Assembly (NCBI RefSeq): GCF_003173775.1
Contig: NZ_CP029552.1
Location: forward strand, 1,009,001-1,073,000
Length of the DNA stretch: 64,000 nucleotides
Reading direction: 5' to 3'
Origin: Methylobacterium sp. 17Sr1-1
Lineage (GTDB): Bacteria; Pseudomonadota; Alphaproteobacteria; Rhizobiales; Beijerinckiaceae
The notes beneath the pieces are model-generated. The model saw only the letters and a program-made list of their open reading frames with translations. It was not told the DNA's origin and ran no database searches. The position numbers were made by a program, and so were the translations under genes. How positions within the stretch are numbered: the stretch's first letter is position 1; each line of letters starts with the position of its first letter. Below are positions 26,003-33,714 of the stretch, one piece after another.

Positions 26003-28498
26003 GTGCTCACTCGACGAATGGATGAGCGCACGATCATCGCCGACCTCGAACGCCGCCTCGCGGCGGCGGAGGCGGCTTTGTCGGAGGAGATAGCCCTCCG
26101 ACGGAGCGAGGAGCTTCGCCGCACTACCGTTGAAGGTGGTCCTACAAGAAGCGTCGATACCACAGAACAGCAAAGGGCCAAGGACGCTCTCCGCGACAGC
26201 GAAGCCCGCCATCGCGAACTGTTCGAACGCATGGCCGAGGGCTTCGCCGAGTTGGAGGCGGTGCGCGACGATGAAGGAAACCTGACAGACTTTCGCCATC
26301 TAGCCCGAAATCCAGCAAGCACGCGCGTGACGGGACTCCGGGACGAACAGGTCTTGGGTCGTCTAGTCGGCGAGGTGCTGCCGCCTAAGGATGCGCGCTT
26401 TTGGATAGACGCCTATTCACAAGTCTTCGTCTCCGGCCAGCCTTCACATTTTGAGAACTTTATCCCGAATTTGGACCGCTGGTTTGGCATCAACGTCACT
26501 CCCTTCGGAAGGAATGGTGTCGGCGTGTTCTACGAGGACATCACCGACCGCAAACGCTCCGAACTCGCCGCGCGGGAGAATGAAGAGCGACAGGCGTTTC
26601 TGCTGAAGCTCAGCGACACCTTCCGAAAGCAGATGGACGCAGCCTCGCTCATCAGCGCGGCGGCTCGTTTGCTGGGCGAGAAGATGGACGCGTCTCGCAT
26701 CATGTTCGCCGAATTCGACGTGGGACGTGGCGTTGCGGAAATTTTCTTCGGATGGTTCGCCGACGGTGCTGAACCTTTCCCAACCACAATGAGCCTTGAC
26801 GAATACAAGGGTTCTATCGTCGATGACCTGCTCGCCGGCCGCACGGTGCGGATTAACGATACGGGCTCACCTTTCGATCGGCCAGATCTTGCTGCGATAG
26901 CAGAGATAGGCGTCAAGGCTCTACTGAGTGTTCCGGTTGTGGCCCCTGGCCGTCGTGTCGTAAATTTAAGCGTTCATCAGCACACGGCCCGACACTGGAC
27001 CGATGACGATGTGGCGCTCGTCAACGAAGTCATCCAACGTCTCTGGTCGGACCTCCAGCGGATGCGATCGGAGGGCGCCCTGCAAGCCAGCGAGGAGCGC
27101 TTCCGCCAGTTTGCCAACGCCTCGGCTGCCGGTCTCTGGATGAGGAAGACCGACACGCTGGTGATGGAGTTCACCAGCCCCGCCATCGCGACGATCTACG
27201 GCGTGGAGGCCGATGCCCTGCTGGGAGAGGTGGCACGCTGGGCCGCGATGATCGTGCCGGATGATCGCGAGGCCGCCCTCGGTCGCCTGGCGGAGGCATG
27301 CTGCGGCGAAACCGTCGTCCACGAGTTCCGCATCCAGAGGCCGTCCGACGGTGCATTCCGCTGGATCAGGAACGTCGATTTCCCGCTGCGCGACAACGGC
27401 CACATCCTGCGCATCGGCGGCATCGCGCAGGACGTCACTGAGGCCAAGCTCGCCGTCGAGCACCAAGCCGTCCTCCTGGCCGAACTCCAGCATCGCGTGC
27501 GCAACATCATGGCGCTCCTGCGCTCCATCACCGCCAGGACAGGCGAGAGCGCCCAGAGCGCGTCGGAATACAGGGACATGATGATGGGCCGGCTCCTCGC
27601 CTTTGCCCGCGTCCAGGCGCTGCTCACTCGCGCGGCGAATGTCAACGTCGGCATCGCCTCCCTCGTCCACGACGAGGTCAACGTGCAGGCCCAGCACGAA
27701 GGCCAGTACGTTCTCGATGGCCCCAATGTCACGCTCTCGCCGAAGGCCGCCGAGGTGCTGACGCTGGCGGTCCACGAGTTGGCAACCAACGCGCTGAAGT
27801 ACGGGGCGCTTTCCGTGCCCACCGGCCGGGTCACTGTGCGCTGGTCGACCTTCGAGAAGCGCGGCGGCACTTGGCTCGCCTTCGACTGGACTGAGGAAGG
27901 CGCCCCCGTACGAGCGCAGCCCACACCTGACACGCCGCGCCACCGCGGCTTCGGCTCGGAGCTAATTGAGGCGCGCATCCCCTACGAACTGCGGGGTCGC
28001 GGGCAGGTCACCATTGAGCCCGGAGGCGCGCGCTGCCACCTGGAATTCCCGCTCCAGGAGGGCGCCAGTATCCTGGAGACGGGCGCGCCGCAGCGCGCGA
28101 GCGTATTTGGAGGAGCGATCGACATGACGGGCGAACCGGACCTGACCGGCCGCCGTGTGCTGGTGGTGGAAGACGACTACTACCTCGCCACCGATGCAGC
28201 GCGGGCGTTGCGGGGTGCTGGGGCGGAGGTGCTTGGCCCCTGCGCGACGGAGGCGGATGCGAGGGCCGAACTAGTGGAACAGCGCCCCGACGCGGTCGTG
28301 GTCGACATTAACCTCGGGCCGGGACCGTCCTTCAAGTTGGCGGAGGCGCTAAAGGATCGCGGCATCCCGTTCGTTTTCACGACGGGCTACGACGCGGAGG
28401 TGATCCCGGCGGAGTTTGCGGAGGTCGAGCGCCTGGAGAAGCCACTTCAGCTACGACAAATCGTGGGTGCGATCGCGAAACTGACGACGGCCGCATAA
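26003..28498 (+). CDS. PAS-GAF-PAS HWE hybrid histidine kinase with C-terminal receiver
   Basis: The gene may start at the GTG at 26003 or the ATG at 26018; neither has a strong ribosome site. A short coiled-coil (about 10-60) leads to a PAS domain (about 70-190), a GAF domain (about 200-355) and a second PAS (about 365-485). The HWE core has acceptor His497 in LAELQHRVRN, N-box VHELATNALKYGALS and RHRGFGSELIE. The receiver (about 720-831) has VVEDDYY, Asp768 in VVVDINLGPG and Lys in RLEKPL. The receiver being fused suggests internal phosphate transfer or feedback. It is soluble and its stimulus is unknown. Confidence 0.93.
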   Translation: MLTRRMDERTIIADLERRLAAAEAALSEEIALRRSEELRRTTVEGGPTRSVDTTEQQRAKDALRDSEARHRELFERMAEGFAELEAVRDDEGNLTDFRHLARNPASTRVTGLRDEQVLGRLVGEVLPPKDARFWIDAYSQVFVSGQPSHFENFIPNLDRWFGINVTPFGRNGVGVFYEDITDRKRSELAARENEERQAFLLKLSDTFRKQMDAASLISAAARLLGEKMDASRIMFAEFDVGRGVAEIFFGWFADGAEPFPTTMSLDEYKGSIVDDLLAGRTVRINDTGSPFDRPDLAAIAEIGVKALLSVPVVAPGRRVVNLSVHQHTARHWTDDDVALVNEVIQRLWSDLQRMRSEGALQASEERFRQFANASAAGLWMRKTDTLVMEFTSPAIATIYGVEADALLGEVARWAAMIVPDDREAALGRLAEACCGETVVHEFRIQRPSDGAFRWIRNVDFPLRDNGHILRIGGIAQDVTEAKLAVEHQAVLLAELQHRVRNIMALLRSITARTGESAQSASEYRDMMMGRLLAFARVQALLTRAANVNVGIASLVHDEVNVQAQHEGQYVLDGPNVTLSPKAAEVLTLAVHELATNALKYGALSVPTGRVTVRWSTFEKRGGTWLAFDWTEEGAPVRAQPTPDTPRHRGFGSELIEARIPYELRGRGQVTIEPGGARCHLEFPLQEGASILETGAPQRASVFGGAIDMTGEPDLTGRRVLVVEDDYYLATDAARALRGAGAEVLGPCATEADARAELVEQRPDAVVVDINLGPGPSFKLAEALKDRGIPFVFTTGYDAEVIPAEFAEVERLEKPLQLRQIVGAIAKLTTAA

Positions 28499-28640
28499 GC
28501 CGGGAGCGGACCTAATCAGGGTCTGCAACGGGTCGAATGCGGCGGTTCCGCACCTGCCGACCTGATGGTGGCTTTTAATGCAAAGACGGCATCGGAAGTT
28601 GGCCAGTGAGCCCGGCTCCTCCATCATCGATCACGCGCGC

Positions 28641-28655
28641 TTCCGTTTAACGGAA
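28641..28655. promoter_or_regulatory. Perfect palindrome TTCCGTTTAACGGAA, copy 2
   Basis: Identical to the copy at 7518-7532. Here it lies 140 bp behind the HWE hybrid kinase. Its function is unknown. Confidence 0.4.
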
Positions 28656-28727
28656 TTCGCCAGCGGTGCTTCCGTCGGCCTAGATGCTCGAATGCCAGCA
28701 GCGTGCTTGAAGGCCGCGGAGGGCGAT

Positions 28728-28747
28728 CTAGCGCGCTCCTAGCGCAG
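28728..28747. repeat. Paired direct repeat 1 (two CTAGCGC units 11 bp apart)
   Basis: CTAGCGCG at 28728 and CTAGCGCA at 28739. It lies left of the tRNA fragment. The 11-bp spacing places both units on one face of the helix, as for integrase arm-type sites. Confidence 0.6.
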
Positions 28748-28795
28748 CTTGAAAAAAGCTCTGTCCGATCAGCAGGGTAGGGGGCTTTCAGCTCA

Positions 28796-28841
28796 GATCA
28801 TAATCCTTGTGTCGGGGGTTCAAATCCCTCCTCCGCTACCA
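28796..28841 (+). repeat. 3' fragment of elongator tRNA-Met(CAU), probable att core
   Basis: The sequence from the anticodon loop (ATCATAATCC) through the T-arm (GGGGGTTCAAATCCCTCC) to the encoded CCA end matches an alphaproteobacterial elongator tRNA-Met. The 5' acceptor strand, a proper D-arm and the 5' half of the anticodon stem are missing, so it is not a working tRNA. Integrases of this type commonly insert at the 3' half of tRNA genes, and an integrase gene starts 200 bp downstream. Confidence 0.75.
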
Positions 28842-28852
28842 GAATTTTTCAA

Positions 28853-28879
28853 CCCCGCTAAGCAGTTAGCGGGGTTTTT
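28853..28879 (+). terminator. Rho-independent terminator behind the tRNA fragment
   Basis: CCCCGCTAA-GCAG-TTAGCGGGG forms a perfect 9-bp stem, followed by five T residues. It is probably the tRNA gene's own terminator carried along with the attachment site. Confidence 0.88.
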
Positions 28880-28915
28880 CATTGCCTTGCCCTTGCGCCA
28901 GAACGGCAATATTTC

Positions 28916-28935
28916 CTAGCGCAGTGCTAGCGCAG
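28916..28935. repeat. Paired direct repeat 2
   Basis: Two CTAGCGCA units start at 28916 and 28927. It lies right of the tRNA fragment, on the integrase side. Confidence 0.6.
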
Positions 28936-28988
28936 ACCAAAAAATTGCCCTGCTCCCGTAACGGTTTGCTGGGGGGTCAGAAAGCACT

Positions 28989-29008
28989 CTAGCGCACTCC
29001 TAGCGCAG
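28989..29008. repeat. Paired direct repeat 3
   Basis: Two CTAGCGCA units start at 28989 and 29000, ending 35 bp before the integrase start. The position could also allow it to regulate the integrase promoter. Confidence 0.6.
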
Positions 29009-29043
29009 TCATCTGCACCGCAGTAACCAGACAGAGCCACCCC

Positions 29044-30366
29044 TTGAGACCCCCTGGCAACGTCCCCGACGAGCGCTTCCAGCTGTTCCAGCGCAAGGGC
29101 AGCGCCAAGTGGCAGATGCGCTTCAGCATCCGAGGACAGGGGCAGCTCAAGCGCTCCCTGGATACCGACGATCTGCGTGAGGCGCAGCGGCGGGCGGAGG
29201 CCATCTGGTACGAAGCAACCTACCGGGCTCAGCAGGGGCTCACTGCCCGCGCGCACACGTTCGAGAGCGTGGCTGAGGAGTACATTGCGCAGATCCTGCG
29301 CGAGGTGGAGCGTGGCGAACGTCGAGCCGACCAAGGCAAGAGCGAGCCGGCGGTGATCCGCCGGTACTTCGTGGGCTACTTCGGCCAGAAGCCCGTGGAT
29401 GCCGTCAGCGAGGCCGATCTGGAGCGTTATGCGGAGTGGCGGCGCACCTACTGGACCGAGGGCCCTGGCAAGCTTGTCACGCACATCGAGTACGAAAGGG
29501 GAGGCCACTGCCTTCGTCGGCCCGTACGCCGCTCAGCGCCTTCTCTGAGCCGCCAGAGGGGCGAGTTGGTGGTGCTGAGGCAGCTGCTACGCTGGGCCTC
29601 GCGGCAGGGCTACCTGAAGACGCCGCCCGAGGTCACCATCAAGGCTCGGCGCATGCCGGACAATCGGCGACCCAGCTTTGAGCCCCATGAGTTCGCCCAC
29701 CTACAGAAGATCAGCCTCAGCCGGCTCGTGGACCCCATCATGGACGGCAGCGGAGCTATGGTGGAAGCAAGCGACAAGCGGCGCTGGCGCATTAAGCGGC
29801 TGGACGACCACACACGGCGTGATCGCACCCTGCTGCATGCGTACGTGATGATTGGCGCGTTCTCCGGTCTCCGGCCCACCGAGATGTACAATCTCACGTG
29901 GGGCGACGTGCTGGGCTATCGAGCAGGGCGGGGCAAGCCCGTGGATCAGCGCGACATTCGGTTGCAGGTGCGAGGCAAGGGCAAGAGCGGCAAAGCGATC
30001 CCGCAGAAGGCGGCGATCCCGTGGTTCGACACCCTGTGGATGCTGTTCGAGCGCGCAATGGGTCGTGAACCCGTGGATGCCGATCCGGTGTTTGCGAGTG
30101 AGGCGGGCAAGCGGATCACGTCGGTGGCCAACGGCTTCACCGAACTGCTTAAGGCGGCTGGGCTGGAGCGAGACCACCGCGGGATCAAACGCACGCCGTA
30201 CTCGCTCCGGCACTTCTACATCAGCGAGCAGCTGGCCAACGGCTCGGAGGTGCTGGATGTGGCTCGCAACTGCCGCACGTCCCTGGCCATGATCGACAAG
30301 CATTATGGGCAAGTGCGACTTGAACGTGTAGTAGATCGACTACGGCCAGAGTGGAAGCGAGCATAG
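29044..30366 (+). CDS. Tyrosine recombinase/integrase, full length
   Basis: The 440-residue protein starts at a TTG (29044). The first ~60 residues form a small arm-binding domain (FQLFQRKGSAKWQMRFSI), followed by a SAM-like core-binding domain (about 75-200) and the catalytic domain. The tetrad is visible: Arg in GAFSGLRPTEM, His and Arg in YSLRHFYISEQL, and the Tyr nucleophile in MIDKHYGQV. It should integrate and excise an element at the tRNA-Met site just upstream. It is tail to tail with the short recombinase at 30404. Confidence 0.93.
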   Translation: MRPPGNVPDERFQLFQRKGSAKWQMRFSIRGQGQLKRSLDTDDLREAQRRAEAIWYEATYRAQQGLTARAHTFESVAEEYIAQILREVERGERRADQGKSEPAVIRRYFVGYFGQKPVDAVSEADLERYAEWRRTYWTEGPGKLVTHIEYERGGHCLRRPVRRSAPSLSRQRGELVVLRQLLRWASRQGYLKTPPEVTIKARRMPDNRRPSFEPHEFAHLQKISLSRLVDPIMDGSGAMVEASDKRRWRIKRLDDHTRRDRTLLHAYVMIGAFSGLRPTEMYNLTWGDVLGYRAGRGKPVDQRDIRLQVRGKGKSGKAIPQKAAIPWFDTLWMLFERAMGREPVDADPVFASEAGKRITSVANGFTELLKAAGLERDHRGIKRTPYSLRHFYISEQLANGSEVLDVARNCRTSLAMIDKHYGQVRLERVVDRLRPEWKRA

Positions 30367-30403
30367 GCTGAGCGACCAAAACAAACATGATTGCACTATG
30401 TTG

Positions 30404-30994
30404 TCAGAGGGTCTCAACGGCCGCACGCATCATATCATCGTTCACATCGATGTAGCGCTGAGTGGTCGAGAGATGCCGGTGGCCAGCGAGCATCATGATG
30501 GCCTTGGGCGATATGCCCGCGTGCGCAAGACGGGTGATGAACCACCGGCGACCACTATGGCTGGAACCGCCGTCCAGACCCGCCTGATCGTACCAGCCCC
30601 GCATGAGCTGACAGAGGGTATTGGCGTTGAACGCCGCGCGCTTCTGCGTGACGAGCACCGGCTGCTCGCGGGGAGGGGAGGAGGGCAGGGACGATCGGTA
30701 CTGCTCGATCTCGCGTCGCAGCCGGGCATTGAGGAACACCACGCGCGCGTGCCCGCCTTTGGTGACAGCCGCGCTGAGGCGCAGCTGTTCCCGCACCTTG
30801 CCCTCTCCCTCGAGGAGGTCGCTCCAACGGAGTGAGGCGATCTCGCCCACCCGGAGCCCTGCCAGATAGCTCAGCATGAGAGCCATCCGGTTACGGGGGC
30901 CGTAGCGCCCTTGGCTCACCACGGCTGTGAGGCGTCGGAACTCGGCCTCCGTCGGCACCCGTGCTTGCTTCAATGAAAGCTCCGTATCAATCAT
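30404..30994 (-). CDS. Short tyrosine recombinase, catalytic domain only
   Basis: This 196-residue protein starts directly in the catalytic domain: PTEAEFRRL, then Arg in LAGLRVGEIASLRW, Lys in VTKGGHAR, Arg/His box HSGRRWFITRLA, and the nucleophile in AGHRHLSTTQRYID. It lacks both the arm-binding and the core-binding domains of normal integrases. Its ATG lies inside a near-perfect inverted repeat that may be its own recombination site. A truncated relative of its N-terminus is at 37480-37600, beyond the restriction-like operon, so the two flank that cargo. Confidence 0.88.
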   Translation of the reverse strand: MIDTELSLKQARVPTEAEFRRLTAVVSQGRYGPRNRMALMLSYLAGLRVGEIASLRWSDLLEGEGKVREQLRLSAAVTKGGHARVVFLNARLRREIEQYRSSLPSSPPREQPVLVTQKRAAFNANTLCQLMRGWYDQAGLDGGSSHSGRRWFITRLAHAGISPKAIMMLAGHRHLSTTQRYIDVNDDMMRAAVETL

Positions 30995-31020
30995 TATTTA
31001 GTAATCATTGATACACCCAA
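30990..31020. promoter_or_regulatory. Inverted repeat with 7-bp spacer at the short recombinase start
   Basis: Arms GTATCAATCATT and AATCATTGATAC (one mismatch) around spacer ATTTAGT have the layout of a tyrosine recombinase core site (two arms of 11-13 bp and a 6-8 bp spacer). They could equally be an autoregulatory operator because the recombinase ATG lies in the left arm. A third half-site, AATCATTGATAC, is near 31117. Confidence 0.5.
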
Positions 31021-31285
31021 TAATGTTTACGGGCGAGTATATATCTGATATTATTGCAAAAATAATAAACTCTCAACTAAATAGACTTCAATGCATATGG
31101 GAAAAACCAGCGTATAATCATTGATACCAGAGTAGCGTCTAAAAAAACAAATTTGATGCGAAAATGAGATTATAATATTTCATTAGAATTATGTCTTATG
31201 CCTTGCAGGCGCAAGATTGCGATATAAATAACATCACAAAAAGCAAATATGGATTGGTTTCGCATCAACAAGCCTCGCCATAATA
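30995..31285. other. AT-rich non-coding stretch between recombinase and HNH gene
   Basis: About 290 bp, much richer in A and T than the flanks. Apart from the inverted repeat at its right-hand recombinase end and one extra half-site near 31117, I see no gene. It may hold the recombinase promoter and the terminator of the restriction-like operon. Confidence 0.4.
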
Positions 31286-32149
31286 TTATGCAGGAGTTGC
31301 TAAAAGTCGATCAATCCATCTGCGGTTGGCTCCTTGGTTCAATTTTAGTATATGAGTTGTGAGCATTGAATATTCCTCATCTTGACCCCGCATCTCACCC
31401 AACTCATCCATGATCTGACCCGCCCTACTTATTGCATCCAGGGCTGCTTGCTCATTTCCAGTACCATGCCGACGAATTGCTAAAGCTAGTTGTAAGGTTA
31501 CTTCAGCTATCTTACGGCGGATTACGAGCGCTTTTTGCTCCCTACGTCTTCGTATATATGCATGGTTTAGATGATATATGCGTATTGAGGCACGAGCACG
31601 CTCGAAGTAAACTGGCTCATCTTCCCTTGAAGCCTGAGGTGTTGCCACCCCTAGATCATTGAATCCAATAAGCCCCACCTCATCGCCGCGATACGGATCG
31701 ATAAGCGCAGGGTACTCATCTCGAAGGATATCGTCGGGTTTGGTAGCGCGTATGCCACCTTTCAATAGTGGAAATTCCGAACTTTTACCACCCCCACCAA
31801 CTATAGCACCGTTACTAACCCGCCGCTCATTGCAAAATCGGCAGGCAAAGCGCAAGTTAGACACTTCGAACGCGAGCCACCAATAGCCTCGGTGTCCGTT
31901 AGCCTCTACGCCACTCTTTGGACGGTAGTGGTCAACTTGATAGTCGTCGCGAACGCGCACTGTCTCGCAATAAAAACATTTATTCTTAGAAATTTTACTC
32001 AGGTTTTCCTTGAGCTCTCCCCAGACATTTGAAAATTCGCCAATTGTCTTTGGTTTATCTAAAGATTTCGCTACAGCCTTTTCAGCCGCCAACTTTTTGG
32101 CGTTCCAACCTGGCGGCAATACAAGATTATCTGAGGGAATTTTTCTCAT
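31286..32149 (-). CDS. HNH endonuclease (PtuB/TIGR02646-like), last gene of the M-S-ATPase-HNH operon
   Basis: The 287-residue protein has a zinc-bound HNH domain at about 55-110: KCFYCE (Cys58, Cys61), YQVDHYRPKS with His74, a Trp-rich segment GYWWLAFEVSNL, and ACRFCNE (Cys103, Cys106, Asn107). This order matches HNH nucleases paired with SMC-like ATPases, such as PtuB of Septu. The remaining ~170 residues are helical and not recognised. Its start overlaps the end of the ATPase gene by 4 bp (ATGA), so the two are translated together. I infer that it is the nuclease effector of the operon. Codon use is more AT-rich than in the signalling genes, a sign of transfer. Confidence 0.82.
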   Translation of the reverse strand: MRKIPSDNLVLPPGWNAKKLAAEKAVAKSLDKPKTIGEFSNVWGELKENLSKISKNKCFYCETVRVRDDYQVDHYRPKSGVEANGHRGYWWLAFEVSNLRFACRFCNERRVSNGAIVGGGGKSSEFPLLKGGIRATKPDDILRDEYPALIDPYRGDEVGLIGFNDLGVATPQASREDEPVYFERARASIRIYHLNHAYIRRRREQKALVIRRKIAEVTLQLALAIRRHGTGNEQAALDAISRAGQIMDELGEMRGQDEEYSMLTTHILKLNQGANRRWIDRLLATPA

Positions 32150-33714
32150 TTTTTATCACCAAATAATTCGTCGAGAATTTTATCCATCAGCTCATCACGC
32201 TCCTTTAATTGCTTACGCGTCAGCGTTGTCTCCGATGCGATGAAAGCCGCTTCGCGCTCCATGATTCTTTTGACAAATTCGGCATACAGCGGATCTGGTA
32301 ATGACGCGCTCACATCAACTTCCGATAAGCGCTGATTTACTCTATCCAACTCTGCAGATTGTGCAGGGGACCGATCATCTCCGAGTGCAACAAGGTGGTG
32401 CTTTTCGTTGACATCTTTCTGCACAGATGGAGCCATAAGCGAATCTAAGCCGAACATCTCGCTCATCAGCACGCCTGGCACGCCAAGTTTGCTCGGGTCC
32501 TCTGACGGCTCTCGCGCTTCAATCTTGCCATCCTCCGATTTGGTAAGCAATCTCACTTGCTTGCGATTTGACATAGCAACGGCCACGGGGTCGTGCGTCA
32601 CAAAAAGCAAGTGACGGCTTTTATCTTGCCCTACAACTTTATCAACTAATTCAAGAAATTTGAGACCCCATACAGGATTCAAATGAGTATCAGGCTCGTC
32701 GAGGAGAAACAAACTTTCTTCGTCCTTGGTAAACCTTAAAAGACCTAAAACCATAAGTAACTGTTGCTCTCCCTCACTTAATTCACGAAACCCTATGCTA
32801 CCATCTGCGCCCGTCTTACGAATTGTTACGACAATATCGTAAATCAGATCCGAAACGAACGCACTTTCTAAAAGCCTAAAAAGGCTACGCGATCGCGGTT
32901 CTTTTTTTGGCTTAAGATTGTCGACAATACGTCGTAAGTCTTCAACTTTCCTTATGAATAGATATATTCTTTGTCGATTTGATTTAGTGTTTATTCCTGT
33001 ACGTTCTTTAGCAAGGACTTGAAGCGGAGCTAGTGATGCATCATAAAGTTGATTTAAGAATTTTCTGACAACACCCTTAGCATTCCAGAACTTAGATTTG
33101 TCTTTGACCGATTGATTTGCGCCCCAAGAGGGTTTTTGCAGCACGAATAACGCGCTTGCCAGCTCTTCAATGCCCAATTCTTCATGAAGCACAGATAGTG
33201 CTTCGGCATCCTGATCAATTAGAAATGCCAACAGAACAAAGCGACTATGTATCGCACGCCCGTAAATGAGACTTTGATGGGCTGATATATCGCCAGCTAT
33301 CATTTTGTCGCGAAATAATACAAGAGACCTATCAAAAAGTTTGCTTAATCTATCGCTAGCGCCTGAGTAATATGCAAACAGAGTTCTAGGAAGCAACCCA
33401 TTTTCTGTCAAGTATAGCGCATTCACGTTATTTCCCTCGACATTAATATTTGTTCGGACTCTTTCTCTATTGGGATCATGATCGATTAAAATTTTTATGT
33501 TTTTGATTTCATAAATTATATTGTATGAGAAATCAGTCTCTGTATGGCGACCTTCAATCAGGTCTCGAAAGATAATGACGAGCGCTTCAATGAGATTCGA
33601 TTTTCCTGCTCCATTATTGCCAATTAGCAAAACATCCGGTATATTCTCATCAAAATTTATTTCAAAATCGAAAAGATTCTTATATCGCGGAAGTGTAAGC
33701 TTGAGAACTTTCAT
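32146..33714 (-). CDS. SMC/ABC-like AAA ATPase (PtuA/RloA-like)
   Basis: The 522-residue protein begins with a RecF/SMC-type nucleotide-binding fold: LPRYKNLFDFEINF, Walker A GNNGAGKS (32-39), the ABC signature FRELSEGEQQLL (about 305-316), Walker B LFLLDEPDTHLNP (about 335-347) and a switch His in LFVTHDPVAVAM. The central 200 residues are a helical insert. There is no TOPRIM domain, so it is not an OLD nuclease. In Septu, such an ATPase complexes with an HNH partner and controls DNA cleavage. Here it overlaps hsdS on one side and the HNH gene on the other by 4 bp each. I infer that it links recognition by the HsdM/HsdS subunits to the nuclease. Confidence 0.85.
   Translation of the reverse strand: MKVLKLTLPRYKNLFDFEINFDENIPDVLLIGNNGAGKSNLIEALVIIFRDLIEGRHTETDFSYNIIYEIKNIKILIDHDPNRERVRTNINVEGNNVNALYLTENGLLPRTLFAYYSGASDRLSKLFDRSLVLFRDKMIAGDISAHQSLIYGRAIHSRFVLLAFLIDQDAEALSVLHEELGIEELASALFVLQKPSWGANQSVKDKSKFWNAKGVVRKFLNQLYDASLAPLQVLAKERTGINTKSNRQRIYLFIRKVEDLRRIVDNLKPKKEPRSRSLFRLLESAFVSDLIYDIVVTIRKTGADGSIGFRELSEGEQQLLMVLGLLRFTKDEESLFLLDEPDTHLNPVWGLKFLELVDKVVGQDKSRHLLFVTHDPVAVAMSNRKQVRLLTKSEDGKIEAREPSEDPSKLGVPGVLMSEMFGLDSLMAPSVQKDVNEKHHLVALGDDRSPAQSAELDRVNQRLSEVDVSASLPDPLYAEFVKRIMEREAAFIASETTLTRKQLKERDELMDKILDELFGDKK

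Larger units (their letters stand above)
28499..29043. other. Attachment region: tRNA 3' fragment, terminator and paired direct repeats
   Basis: A 545-bp gene-free stretch packed with structure: palindrome TTCCGTTTAACGGAA (28641-28655), three 20-bp double repeats, a tRNA-Met 3' fragment and a terminator, all directly before an integrase gene. Individual parts are listed separately. Confidence 0.65.

Noticed and set aside
28760..28841. A working tRNA-Met gene
   Set aside because: Only the part from the anticodon loop to CCA matches. The 5' acceptor strand does not pair with the 3' end, and the D-arm and half the anticodon stem are missing.
28728..29008. A CRISPR array or plasmid iterons, suggested by the repeated CTAGCGC units
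   Set aside because: The units are 8 bp in three pairs with irregular distances, with no spacers of equal length, no cas genes and no replication gene. The integrase and tRNA fragment fit an attachment site better.
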